Origin: Glandiceps talaboti
Taxonomy: Eukaryota > Hemichordata > Enteropneusta > Spengelidae
NCBI RefSeq assembly: GCF_964340395.1
Contig: NC_135557.1
Coordinates: 25,628,114 to 25,692,113 of the forward strand
Reading direction: 5' to 3'
Length of the DNA: 64,000 nt
Part shown: piece by piece, positions 1 through 10,422 of the stretch
How the letters are laid out: the number at the start of each line of letters is the position of its first letter
Position numbering within the stretch: the first letter of the stretch is position 1
Program-made: the position numbers and the translations under genes
The notes under the pieces: model-generated
What the model was told of the DNA's origin: nothing
The model's database searches: none
What the model saw: the letters and a program-made list of their open reading frames with translations, nothing else

Positions 1-2193
1 AGAAGGAGCCACAACATCCTACACAAAATCCTTCATTTAGCCCGATCAGAGCAATGCTTCAAACTCCTACAATGGTCAGCAATCCAGTCCTGGGTAATAC
101 ATTAATTCAACCTGCTGGCATCATGCCAACTGCATCATCAGTACTACAAAGTAACATGCAACCATATGTATCTCACAGTATGAGCATAGTAAGTAACAAG
201 TTACCTGGACCAGGACAAAGTCTGTCTAAGTCGCCTGTGATTTTTAGTCCTAGTGGCCAAGTTCAAGGGAATCTTCAGGGATACATGTCACCTCAAAACA
301 ATGGAGGGATAGGTGACAAAGATCACTTTGGCCCAGGAGAGAGCAGTTTGCCGAAAACACCATCTCAACAGAAGATACTCTCTGAATTACTGTTTCAGTC
401 AGGCTTCAGTCCAAAAACATCGCAATCTTTACCGACATCAACCAGCAATGTACCAGTGCTTCAGCTGCAGCAGATAGGAAATAATGAACAAAAAATCAGA
501 AGCCATGTTCCTTCAAATGACAATCTCACAAACTCACTTGCAAATTTTAATGTTATGCAAAATAACCAAGGGCTTCCAATTTCAAGCACCATAGCACAAA
601 TACAGAAAGGAACTTCAGTGTCAACAAACATTCACCACAAAGTGGCATCCACCGATTCTATTTCTCAAGAGGTATGGCAGGACCTCCTCAAAATAAAACA
701 ACCCTCTATGTCAACAAACATGGGAAAAACAACCCCAACAATCATACGTAGACATTCCCCTATCTCCTCATCTTACTTGAGCACCACAGGCAGTATACCA
801 GGTGTACAGACTTTCCCAGATACATATGGAAATACTCAATCCGTTCAAATGCTCAGAAACACTAATGTAAGTCATGGATTTCATAGTACACAGTCTGGTT
901 TAACTGCACCAGCTGGTACAATCCCAGGAACAATACCTGATTTCTTAAACCAAGTGTCATCTACAGTGACCAACACAACTATGAGTAATATGATGACATC
1001 AAGGACTTCAACGATTACAAGTCGATCAGGATTACTAGATGAACATTTGATTGCACTCAATACTAGTAATATTGCGATAAGTGATGCTGCCAGGCAGGCT
1101 ATTCTCTCCCTGAAGGCCAACTCTGAACAGTACAATAGAAATATAATGCAAACTAATACTCAGACTACACCAGTGGCAAGTTTCACAGGCGTTGGACTCA
1201 GACAAGTTGTTCCTAGTAGCCAAGGTGTCCAGGATTCCACACTATCGACCTTGACGAGTGGTTCAGGTGTCACAAGTCAACCGAATCAAATCAAACAGTG
1301 GTCAGATTATAACAAAGAGCCGGCTATTACATCCTCTAGTAGTCTGGATGCATCAGCAGCTTTGAGGTCCATTGTACAACAGAATCACTTGCGAGGGCCG
1401 ATGTTACAAGCTGGGTCATTACTACCACCACTGCCAAAAGCAAGTGTCACTACTCAACAGTTCTCAAATTATCAGACTAATACTTTAACAACAACCTCAC
1501 CTACTGCTTCAGCTGGCCCACAACAGATTGCTAAACTTGCCAAAATTCTGTCTGCGGCTGGACTGGACAGTCTCAGTAAACTATCACAGGAGGAACTAGC
1601 ATATCTTCATCAGGCTATTGTAACAGATACCACCATTGACCTTGACCTTGTGGCTTCAAAGTTATTTGGTACCAAACCACCTAAGAAGAGAAAACCATCG
1701 TCAAACACCAACAAAGCCAAGAAAGCAAAAGTCAGTCCGAAATCTAATCCAAAACCAACTGGAATGTGGATGGATTCCAACGGAGTCATGCATGGAGCAG
1801 TACCACGAGATATGGCAACTCTTGACACCACAAGCACTAGTCCAAAAGAAGGTAGGAAAGGTATTGTGAAAGCCTTACCAGGTCCTTCCCAACCCAAATC
1901 CAAACCCAGAGTAAAGAACCCAGGAGCTTTTGCCAGCCGTCCAAGAATGAAACATCCTACCTACCAAGGAGATTCAACCCCTACCATTAATCTTGCCAAC
2001 ACTAGTTGGGAGAGGGCTGTAGAGGAAAGACTTAAAAACTCAGACTTGTCTGTGTACAGTCTACTTAGGGAGCCCTCTATGTTAAAAGATCAATCACCTG
2101 GAGGTACCACTGAGGAAAGTGAAAAAGCCAAGAAGAAACGAAAGAGGAAAGAAAAACTACTTGCAAGGAATGATGACAGTGGCAGTATGGAAG
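1..2193 (+). CDS. KMT2A: KMT2 large exon (partial at 5' edge), disordered region
   Basis: The frame is open from base 3 and rich in Ser, Thr, Gln, Asn and Pro, as in the very large central exon of MLL genes. The exon ends at AAG|GTAAGAA, phase 1. A second in-frame donor lies at 2262|2263 because the last 69 bp are tandemly duplicated. The open frame runs on to 2462, but downstream of 2292 the translation turns hydrophobic and is intronic. Confidence 0.93.
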
Positions 2194-5100
2194 GTAAGAA
2201 AAGAATTATTCACAGTTTGGCAAAACTGCTTGCAAGGAATGATGACAGTGGCAGTATGGATGGTAAGAAAAGAATTATTCACAGTTTGGTTGGTTTGTTA
2301 TTCTCCTATCAATGTCCACTTAGACTTACATATATGTTGCCCTTTAGCAAATTTGTATTGATTACCCAAATGAAACAAAAAGGCCAGTCAGACTTATTTT
2401 ATTTCTGCCTTTTGTACACTTACATTGATTACTGCTATCAACTTACATATGATTTTGGGTGATAAAATAGGACATCAGTAATTTATTCATGTGTGAAATT
2501 TTCTAAAAAAAGCTCTGCTTCACTTGACATGTGTTCAACCCTAGGATTTCCTTCAAGGGTTTATGGGAAAATGTCTTGTATGACATCAAATTTCTTTTTC
2601 TTGATTCACATGCACATACAACTGGTTGTATATATAATTCCAAAATAAAGTTTTATGTCCCGATCTGTTACTATGCCCTCTAGTGGCAGTGAGTGAACAA
2701 GGCTAGATGTACTCGTCAAAAGCTATTGGTAAATTCTTTAGTACTTATTGTGTGAAAGTGGTTAAAAACAGCACTCAAAATTTCTTGTTCTCTTAGTAAA
2801 TATTAAGTAATGTCACTCATTACATAATTCTTCATTTCTATTTTCAATTTAGAAGGTTCAGTTTTTATCCGACCTAAAAAACACAAAAGCAAACATAAAC
2901 ACCGAGGGCATTATTACCAAAATGAGAACCAGGACCCAGCTGATGAGGAAGATAATTCTGTACTACTTAGGTTGATGGAACAGGAGGAAAGAAGGAAAAA
3001 ACAGGAAAAACCAAGAAATAAAGATGAACCTCATCTTGTGTTTGAAATCACTAGTGATGATGGTTTTAGAACCGAATCTGATAACATCACTGGTAAGTAG
3101 ACTTTCTAAGGATAGCCAAATATTTACCCCACAAAATTCATTATGTCTCTTGGAACATACAAACATAGAAATCATGTATATAGAGAGAAAATCTTTTAAA
3201 ACTATTTAGAATAAATCTTGAGTTATCCTTGGTATAACTACTTTATTTTATCCATTTGTAAACTTTTGTTGAAAACTTTGGCAAGCACTGAACAATAAAT
3301 TTATCTTAGAATCTTACAAAATCTTACAAAGTAAGCAATATTTAACTTCACTCTTCCTCATAGACGCATGGAATAAAGTGTTGGAAAGAGTACAGGAAGC
3401 CAGGAACAATCAGGGAATGAAATACCTATCATTTGCTGGTAAGTTTAAGTTTCATCACCTCAAAATGTATTCACATATTTTCAGATTTTGTCTACTGTCA
3501 TCTGTAAACCAAATTCAAATGATAATACACAGCTCTCCTAATAAGGCAACCTTCAAACCTTATTTGGTTGTCTTCAGATCTCCTAATATGGATATCTTCA
3601 GATATCCTAATATGGCAATATCTCGATATCCTAATATGGTAATCTTCAGATCTCCTAATATGGGTATCTTCAGATATCCTAATGTGGCAATCTTCAGATC
3701 TCCTAATATGGATATCTTCATATATCCTAACATGGTAATCTTCAAATCTCCTAATATGGATATTTTCAGATATCCAAATATGGTAATATTCAGATTTTCC
3801 CAGTCTGACAATCTTTAAATTTTGCAGGTGTTGAAGGAGTGAAGATGCTGGGTATTACCCATGATGCAGTGGTTTACTTAGTTGAACAGCTGATTGGAGC
3901 CAAGAATTGTAGGAAGTACAAGTTCAAATTTCATAAATATGAAAGTCAGGACTTTGTGGATGAGGTAAGTCCTTTTTGTAGAAAAACAATTAGCTTGCCT
4001 GTGTAGTTCTCTAAAGGAAAGTATTGGTAAATTTGTATCATACCTTTTCAATGTCAGTTGAAACAAATAAACCTAGCTTCGCTAATTGTTTAGATGTCTA
4101 GATATGGCATTGTGTGACATCAATGGTGAATCTGTTCTCAGACTTATTTCATTGTATATATTGAGCCGCATTGCTGCCATTTGTTTCTGAAAGGCTAAAA
4201 TCCTTGATTATACCCCAGTCCACCCAGCTGTATGATTGAGGACCTGGTAGGATAGAGGTTGCATTGTGAATGCTTTAATCATATGTGCTTATAAAGGCTG
4301 CAATGGATTGTATGCTCCCCAGGGAATTGAGGAAGTATAAAGGGCCATTGTGCCGCTACAGATCCATGCCAGGGGTAATAATTGTAAAGTGCTTTGAGCA
4401 CAAAGTGGGAAAGCGTTAAATAAAAGCCAACATTATTATTATCATGATGATATACTCTTAACATTTTTTTTCTAAATTTGTTCTAGTAACCTAGTAACCC
4501 CCAATATCAACCCCCATGGTTGCATACTGATTAATAACTTTACTCCTCCCTTATCTCCTCCCACCCCCACCGTCAACCCCCATGGTTGCATAGTGATTAA
4601 TAACTTTACTCCCCCTATCTCCTCCCACCCCCACCCCCACCATCAACCCCCATTGTTGCATAGTAATTAATAACTTTTATTCTCACTTTTTGTACCTAGG
4701 AACCGCCTGTCAACCCCCATGGTTGTGCAAGAGCTGAGGTGCATACACGGAGATCTAAATTTGATATGTTTAATTTCTTGGCATCTAAACACCGTAAACT
4801 GGCAATCCATACTGAAAACCTTGAAGAAGAGGAAGAAATTCAGCACAAGTCAGCCAGGTAAGAACTCTAAACACTCCGAAAAAAAAGAATGGTCACAGGA
4901 GGGCCAGGGTTCACTAGTCACTGCACTGGTGTTCCATAACAAAATTCAGATAGATTGTACAAGAAACTATACTAGATTTACCAATCTAACCTTTCTGTTA
5001 AATAACAAAATTATGATATACTGTATTGTATGAGAAGAATGCCAGTGTTTCCAGCTTTTCCCACTTTCTGTTACCAGGTTCCCAAATCTAAATCTATTAT

Positions 5101-8076
5101 AGAACATTGCTGTCAATGTTTTCTTATGTTATCATATTCCAGGAGGGCAACCAGTATGGATCTTCCAATGGCAATGAGATTCCGGCATCTGGAGAGAACT
5201 TCCAGGGAAGCAGTCGGCGTGTACAGGTTGGTAGTATTTCAAAGTATTTAAAGTGTTTGCTTCCTGATTATATTATATACCATTATTGTAAGTATCCAAG
5301 TAGATAGTGGAATAGAAATTGATGGTTGACATCATTGTATATAGTAGTAGTAGTCAAGCCACCTTATTGGAGTCTAGTTTTGAAATTACTATGTAGTGAT
5401 AACAACCTATTGTAGTACACCCCTGATGATGCTGATTGGTATTGGCTTCCATGATATTTTTTACTGTGAGTAGAAATTTTCATTACTAAGTATGAACCCA
5501 GATTCCCTGAACATTCATTCTTGGACTATGTAGCTTATTCATTGTCATTGATATATAAATACAGATCTAAAATCCATGGTCGTGGTCTGTTCTGTAAGAG
5601 ACCAATTGATGCTGGTGAAATGGTGATAGAGTACAGTGGTATGGTAATCAGATCAGTTTTGACTGATAAAAGAGAGAAGTACTATGACAGTAAGGTATGT
5701 ATTGCTTATAGGAACTGTTATCTCTAACTTTTTCGACTTATGTGTGTCTCTCTGTCTGTCGGTCTCTGTGTGTGTGTATATGTGTGTTTGTGTATGTATG
5801 TATGTATGTATGTATGTATGTATGTGTATGTCTATCTGTGTATGTCTCTGTGCATCTGTGTCTATCTGTATCCGTATCCGTGGAGTCATGATGGGTGAAT
5901 GGTTAGCGTGACCGGCTTGGAATCTACAGGTTGCAGGTTCGAGCCCCGTCGCTGCCTGCTGTTTGTTTCTGAGTGGCTAAAGTCCTTGGGCAAGATTTGA
6001 ACCACGACTGTGCCTCAGTCAACCCAGCTGTATAACTGGGGACCTGGTAGGATGTAGGTTGCAATGTAAAGGCTTTAATCCTATGCGCTTAAAATGGCTG
6101 CAATGGATTGTATGCTCCCCGGGGAGTTGAGGAAGACTAAAGGGCCGTTGTGCTGTTCTGATCCGAGCCAGGGGTAATAATTGTAAAGCGCTTTGAGCAC
6201 GGTGTAGGAAAGCGCTATATAAGAAACCAACATTATTATTATCTGTATCTGTATCTGTATCAGTATGTGTATGTGTATGTGTGTCTGTGTCTGTATCTGT
6301 AAGTGTATCTGTATCTGTAAGTGTATCTGTATCTGTAAGTGTATCTGTATCTGTAAGTGTATCTGTATCTGTGTGTCTATGTATATCATTGTTTTCACAC
6401 GTTCATCATGATATGACATACACATGCTAATAATACATCTATCATCATTTTTCTTGTTTCATTATTTTCTCTCCAGGGAATTGGATGTTATATGTTCCGT
6501 ATTGATGACTATGATGTTGTTGATGCCACTATGCATGGTAATGCTGCAAGGTTTATCAACCATTCTTGTGAGGTAAGACATACATACCGGTATATAATGT
6601 TATTCTGTACATGTCAGAGTGCGCCCTCACAGTTTGATGTAGTACCCACACCATGGTGCACCCACACAGTTTGCCCTACCCACACCATGTTGAATGTCAA
6701 AGTGCGCCCTCCCAGTTTGATATAGTACCCACACCATGGTGCACCCACAGTTTGACGTACCCACACCATGTTGAATGTCAAAGTGCGCCCTCCCAGTTTG
6801 ATATAGTACCCACACCATGGTGCACCCACAGTTTGCCCTACCCACACCATGTTGAATGTCAAAGTGCGCCCTCCCAGTTTGATATAGTACCCACACCATG
6901 GTGCACCCACAGTTTGACGTACCCACACCATGTTGAATGTCAAAGTGCGCCCTCCCAGTTTGATGTAGTACCCACACCATGGTGCACCCACACAGTTTGA
7001 CGTACCCACACCATGTTGAATGTCAAAGTGCACCCTCCCAGTTTGATGTAATACTCACACCATGGTGCACCCACAGTTTGACGTACCCACACCATGTTGA
7101 ATGTCAAAGTGCGCCCTCCCAGTTTGATGTAGTACCCACACCATGGTGCACCCACACAGTTTGCCCTACCCACACCATGTTGAATGTCAAAGTGCGCCCT
7201 CCCAGTTTGATGTAGTACCCACACCATGGTGCACCCACACAGTTTGCCCTACCCACACCATGTTGAATGTCAAAGTGCGCCCTCCCAGTTTGATGTAGTA
7301 CCCACACCATGGTGCACCCACACAGTTTGACGTACCCACACCATGTTGAATGTCAAAGTGCGCCCTCACAGTTTGATGTAGTACCCACCATATGGTGAGA
7401 ACAGTAACCAGAGCTCGATGTGCTCTTTAGTCATGGTTTATAAATATTCCTAAATTTATTTTAAACACATTTTTATCTTGGATTATACTCTCTTGAGATG
7501 AGAGAGCCAGTTTAACCTGAAATATTTACTAAAAGGTACATTTTGTATAGTTTGAATACACAGTATATTATCACCAGCCAACCACAAATAAATAACAGAG
7601 AGAAACGTATAAACGTTAAATGTCAAATAAAAAGAGTTTATCATAGAGATTTCTCAAATTTGAAGATAGAGTTAAACTTGTGTATTCTGAGTGAAGCCAC
7701 AGATTGCATTGGTATGTGTATCCTGTGATTACTGTTGGACTTCAAGCAGGTTGAATTTGTGTGTACACATAGGACGGTAAATTATACTATCGGAGTCAAA
7801 ATGGACATTTTGTCTTATCTAGAGTACTAATGTCAATCACATTCTTTTTTTAAGACTTCAAGAAACAAGAAATGATTTTCTGTTTTATTCTTCCTTTTGC
7901 AGCCAAACTGTTTTTCTCGTGTTATCCAAGTGGACGGAAAGAAACACATTGTTATTTTTGCCAGTCGTAAAATCATGCCGGGAGAAGAACTGACGTATGA
8001 TTATAAATTCCCCATTGAGGATGAGAAGATACCGTGTACATGTGGCTCCAAGAAGTGTCGTAAACATCTCAACTAG
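1..8076 (+). CDS. KMT2A: KMT2A/KMT2B-type (MLL/trithorax) histone H3K4 methyltransferase, C-terminal part
   Basis: Nine coding exons join with consistent phases: 1-2193, 2853-3092, 3364-3438, 3828-3964, 4700-4857, 5143-5226, 5565-5694, 6477-6572 and 7903-8076. They give 1094 visible residues; the 5' part lies outside the window (reading frame opens at base 3). Order: a Ser/Thr/Gln-rich disordered region with basic clusters (PPKKRKP, AKKKRKRKEK), FYRC domain (about residues 785-880), WIN motif CARAEVH that docks WDR5 in the family, SET domain (about 957-1077) and post-SET Cys cluster (CTCGSKKC) ending in LN-stop. Catalytic-site motifs are intact: GIGCYMFRIDD, RFINHSC, EELTYDYKF. The family methylates H3 lysine 4 in a WDR5/RBBP5/ASH2L complex in the nucleus. 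The WIN motif and the SET domain ending the protein make this MLL1/2-type (trx) rather than SET1. It is probably the pro-orthologue of vertebrate KMT2A and KMT2B. No taspase site is visible; it would lie upstream. Confidence 0.97.
2154..2291 (+). repeat. 69-bp tandem duplication of the KMT2 exon end and splice donor
   Basis: Copy 1 (2154-2222) and copy 2 (2223-2291) differ at only about three bases. Each contains the end of the coding exon and a GTAAGAA donor, at 2194 and 2263. As 69 is a multiple of three and both donors leave the same phase, either joins in frame to the exon at 2853. Confidence 0.95.
2853..3092 (+). CDS. KMT2A: KMT2 exon: basic linker and start of FYRC
   Basis: Acceptor TTCAATTTAG, donor TG|GTAAGT; phase 1 to phase 1. 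It encodes a Lys/His-rich stretch, then LVFEITSDDGF, the conserved opening of the FYRC domain. Confidence 0.93.
3364..3438 (+). CDS. KMT2A: KMT2 exon: FYRC
   Basis: Acceptor TTCCTCATAG, donor CTG|GTAAGT; phase 1 to phase 1. It encodes AWNKVLERVQEARN and LSFAG, FYRC core sequences. Confidence 0.95.
3535..3815 (+). repeat. 24-bp minisatellite in a KMT2 intron
   Basis: About 11 diverged copies of a 24-bp unit (core CCTAATATGG and ATCTTCAGAT), ending just upstream of the acceptor at 3826-3827. Several units carry CTTCAG, an acceptor-like string. Confidence 0.85.
3828..3964 (+). CDS. KMT2A: KMT2 exon: end of FYRC
   Basis: Acceptor AATTTTGCAG, donor GAG|GTAAGT; phase 1 to phase 0. It encodes KMLGITHDAVVYLVEQL and YKFKFHKYE, closing the FYRC domain. 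Confidence 0.95.
4163..4441 (+). mobile_element. 5'-truncated tRNA-derived SINE
   Basis: Closely resembles the body and tail of the SINE at 5881-6242, including GGGACCTGGTAGGAT-like, CCAGGGGTAATAATTGTAAA and a tail ending in ATTATTATTAT. The tRNA-like head is missing. It lies in the KMT2 intron before the WIN exon. Confidence 0.85.
4507..4699 (+). repeat. 66-70-bp repeats mimicking the start of the next KMT2 exon
   Basis: TCAACCCCCATGGTTG or a near match occurs at 4507, 4573 and 4643, then in the true exon at 4710 (spacings 66, 70 and 67). In the exon it encodes the conserved VNPHGC, so the intronic copies were probably derived from the intron/exon boundary. Confidence 0.8.
4700..4857 (+). 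CDS. KMT2A: KMT2 exon: WIN motif (WDR5 docking)
   Basis: Acceptor TTTGTACCTAG, donor CCAG|GTAAG; phase 0 to phase 2. It encodes EPPVNPHGCARAEVH followed by KFDMFNFLASKHR. The Arg in ARAEVH is the WDR5-inserting residue in MLL proteins. The preceding intron carries three degenerate copies of this exon's start. Confidence 0.95.
5143..5226 (+). CDS. KMT2A: KMT2 exon: pre-SET linker
   Basis: Acceptor TCATATTCCAG, donor TACAG|GTTGGT; phase 2 to phase 2. It encodes RRATSMDLPMAMRFRHLE and EAVGVYR, the segment just before SET in MLL proteins. Confidence 0.95.
5565..5694 (+). CDS. KMT2A: KMT2 exon: SET-N
   Basis: Acceptor ATAAATACAG, donor AAG|GTATGT; phase 2 to phase 0. It encodes SKIHGRGLFCKRPIDAGE and VIEYSGMVIRSVLTDKRE, the N-terminal SET fold that binds S-adenosylmethionine. 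Confidence 0.97.
5760..5880 (+). repeat. TGTA/TGTG/TCTG microsatellite
   Basis: Short tandem TGTG and TATG runs in a KMT2 intron, immediately 5' of the SINE. Confidence 0.8.
5881..6242 (+). mobile_element. tRNA-derived SINE, near full length
   Basis: The head is tRNA-like with a clear pol III B box GGTTCGAGCCC near 5937. The body ends in GTAAAGCGCTTTGAGCAC and AAAGCGCTATATAA, a 3' end shared by many SINEs that borrow a LINE tail, then an ATT-rich tail. Inserted in a KMT2 intron, sense orientation. The related copy at 4163 and tail fragments at 13.8-13.95 kb show a family. Confidence 0.88.
6243..6385 (+). repeat. TGTATC/TGTAAG hexamer repeat
   Basis: CTGTAT-type hexamers and an 18-bp CTGTAAGTGTATCTGTAT pattern follow directly on the SINE tail. 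Confidence 0.8.
6477..6572 (+). CDS. KMT2A: KMT2 exon: SET-I and NHSC motif
   Basis: Acceptor TTTCTCTCCAG, donor GAG|GTAAGA; phase 0 to phase 0. It encodes GIGCYMFRIDD and RFINHSCE, including the cofactor-binding NHSC. Confidence 0.97.
6618..7395 (+). repeat. About 82-bp minisatellite in the intron within the KMT2 SET coding region
   Basis: About nine near-identical units, core AGTGCGCCCTCCCAGTTTGA, CCCACACCATGGTGCACCCA and ACACCATGTTGAATGTCAA. It occupies half of the last intron. The open frames across it on both strands come from the repeat. Confidence 0.92.
7903..8076 (+). CDS. KMT2A: KMT2 terminal exon: SET-C, post-SET, stop
   Basis: Acceptor CCTTTTGCAG; phase 0. It encodes PNCFSRV, EELTYDYKFPIED with the catalytic Tyr, and CTCGSKKCRKHLN. 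The post-SET cysteines bind zinc with the NHSC cysteine. The TAG stop is at 8074-8076. Confidence 0.97.
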   Translation, partial: PNCFSRVIQVDGKKHIVIFASRKIMPGEELTYDYKFPIEDEKIPCTCGSKKCRKHLN

Positions 8077-8629
8077 ATTCCATCCTTGTAGTGTCATTGC
8101 TGAAATCATCCTACCTCCCCTTTAAGTACTGGTTGTTTGGTACTATACCATGGTTCGATATACAAGGGGAAGTGAATAATATTGTAAGATAGGGGTGGAC
8201 AGTTGAAGTCAGATGTTGGCATCAATGAATGATAAACAGTACTAAGAGATGAGTTAATGAGTGCAGTGTATCTAACTCAGTTGAATCGTGACAGTAAAGA
8301 TAGACAGTAAAGTCTGGAGGTCAATATCTTGTCATTCTGAATATACCTTGAATTCCAGTGTTTTGAACACTACACATCAGACACTTCTAACCATGGCTGA
8401 ATGTACAGCAATTTTGTGACCATAATAGTACGACCACATGGTTGGTCATGTTATACGATACTTTTGAGGGATCATATGGCTAGCTGAAAATACATGTCTG
8501 TGAGTGTTTGGTCAAGATGGTGTGATGTTGGTGAAAGTTGAACTGAAATCACACTGCAAAAGGAGCAAGTTATCAATATAAAGTTATTAGGGCTAGGATT
8601 TGGAGGACATTTACAAGTCTGTCAATTTG

Positions 8630-8820
8630 TGTGTGGTTATGATAGTACATCATTGGTAAGTGGTCACTTGTCTAGTGTGTGGTCATGATGGTACAGTATT
8701 GGTAAGTGGTCACTTGTCCAGTGTGTGTGGTCATGATGGTACATCATTGGTAAGTGGTCACTTGTCCAGTGTGTGTGGTCATGATAGTACAGTATTGGTA
8801 AGTGGTCACTTGTCTAGCTA
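8630..8820 (+). repeat. About 47-bp minisatellite, 4 copies
   Basis: Units beginning TTGGTAAGTGGTCACTTGTC at about 8653, 8699, 8747 and 8794, in the probable KMT2 3' UTR. Confidence 0.85.
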
Positions 8821-8959
8821 AGCTCACACAGTTTCAGGAACAAGTTCTCAAGTCAAGTGTTAGTGTCTGGAGGAAATTGTAAAGCTGCAGGGTCAAGAAT
8901 TGACTGCGAGTCAAGATTTTTAGCTGAATTGTGCCAGCTGTGTTGTCAATTTACCCTAA

Positions 8960-9870
8960 CCACCAATGGTAAAGTCAATTGGTCAAAATGTCCAAACCAC
9001 CAATGGTAAAGTGTCCAAACCACCAATGGTCAAGTCAATTGGTCAAAGCGTCCAAACCACCAATGGTCAAGTCAATTGGTCAAAATGTCCAAACCACCAA
9101 TGGTAAAGTCAATTGGTCAAAGTGTCCAAACCACCAATGGTAAAGTGTCCAAACCACCAATGGTCAAGTCAATTGGTCAAAATGTCCAAACCACCAATGG
9201 TAAAGTCAATTGGTCAAAGTGTCCAAACCACCAATGGTAAAGTCAATTGGTCAAAGCGTCCAAACCACCAATGGTAAAGTCAATTGGTCAAAGTGTCCAA
9301 ACCACCAATGGTAAAGTCAATTGGTCAAAGCGTCCAAACCACCAATGGTAAAGTCAATTGGTCAAAGTGTCCAAACCACCAATGGTCAAGTCAATTGGTC
9401 AAAGTGTCCAAACCACCAATGGTCAAGTCAATTGGTCAAAGTGTCCAAACCACCAATGGTAAAGTGTCCAAACCACCGATGGTCAAGTCAATTGGTCAAA
9501 ATGTCCAAACCACCAATGGTAAAGTGTCCAAACCACCGATGGTAAAGTCAATTGGTCAAAGTGTCCAAACCACCAATGGTAAAGTGTCCAAACCACCAAT
9601 GGTCAAGTCAATTGGTCAAAATGTCCAAACCACCAATGGTCAAGTGTCCAAACCACCGATGGTCAAGTCAATTGGTCAAAGTGTCCAAACCACCAATGGT
9701 CAAGTCAATTGGTCAAAATGTCCAAACCACCAATGGTCAAGTGTCCAAACCACCAATGGTAAAGTCAATTGGTCAAAGTGTCCAAACCACCAATGGTAAA
9801 GTCAATTGGTCAAAGTGTCCAAACCACCAATGGTAAAGTCAATTGGTCAAAGTGTCCAAACAACATGGTA
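8960..9870 (+). repeat. 37/23-bp alternating minisatellite
   Basis: CCAAACCACCAATGGTAAAG is followed either by TCAATTGGTCAAAGTGT (37-bp unit) or directly by TGT (23-bp unit), more than 25 copies. Each long unit has palindromic CAATTG. Long open frames here are artefacts of periodicity. Confidence 0.92.
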
Positions 9871-10422
9871 GAGACACTGAAACGGAGTACCAATGGTATC
9901 TCTGCAATCACTTTAAAAAGAAGTGACCAATTTGTGATTTTATCATCATGGATGTTGAAAACTGAGTGCTTACAGAGAAGACATTTTATTTTAACTATAT
10001 TTACAGATCCTAGAAAATTAAATGCAGGATTAAATCAATCCTTGGTGACATTGTCAAGAGTTCAGAGTTGAAAAGGTCGTTGCTATGGCAATATTTTTAT
10101 ATATTTGTTCTTCCCAGAGAGTTTGTAGGGATATGAAGTGTCAGAAATGTAGTTTTAAAAAACAAGGATTATTTTTACACAGAGTGACAAAGATTTGTTA
10201 TTTTTCTAGAAGTTGGTAAATGAAAATCACAATATTTCAAGTTTAGTGTTCATGTGATGGCGACTGTGCAGTATTGAATGTTGGCAAAGTTTCATGCAAC
10301 CATTTTTTTGTGCTAACTCCCACCCAAACCACTACCAGAAACTAACCGAGGTCAATGATAAAAGCCAGCTCCATGTAAAGAGCGCCCTCTACGACAAACC
10401 TATGCTACATGCGAATGTGATT

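Noticed and set aside
2194-2462. Extension of the KMT2 exon to 2462
   Set aside because: Beyond the second donor the translation is hydrophobic and unlike KMT2. The next exon continues correctly from the donor at 2193 (or 2262).
5881-5955. Functional tRNA gene
   Set aside because: The B box is good, but the sequence continues into a SINE body and tail with related copies, and the cloverleaf is not convincing.
6614-7369. Repeat open frames on both strands in the last KMT2 intron
   Set aside because: Minisatellite artefacts; the intron boundaries 6573-7902 are fixed by the SET domain.
9284-9836. Open frames in the 3' minisatellite
   Set aside because: Overlapping frames all carry the same repeat (SKPPMVKSIGQ type) and reflect unit periodicity.
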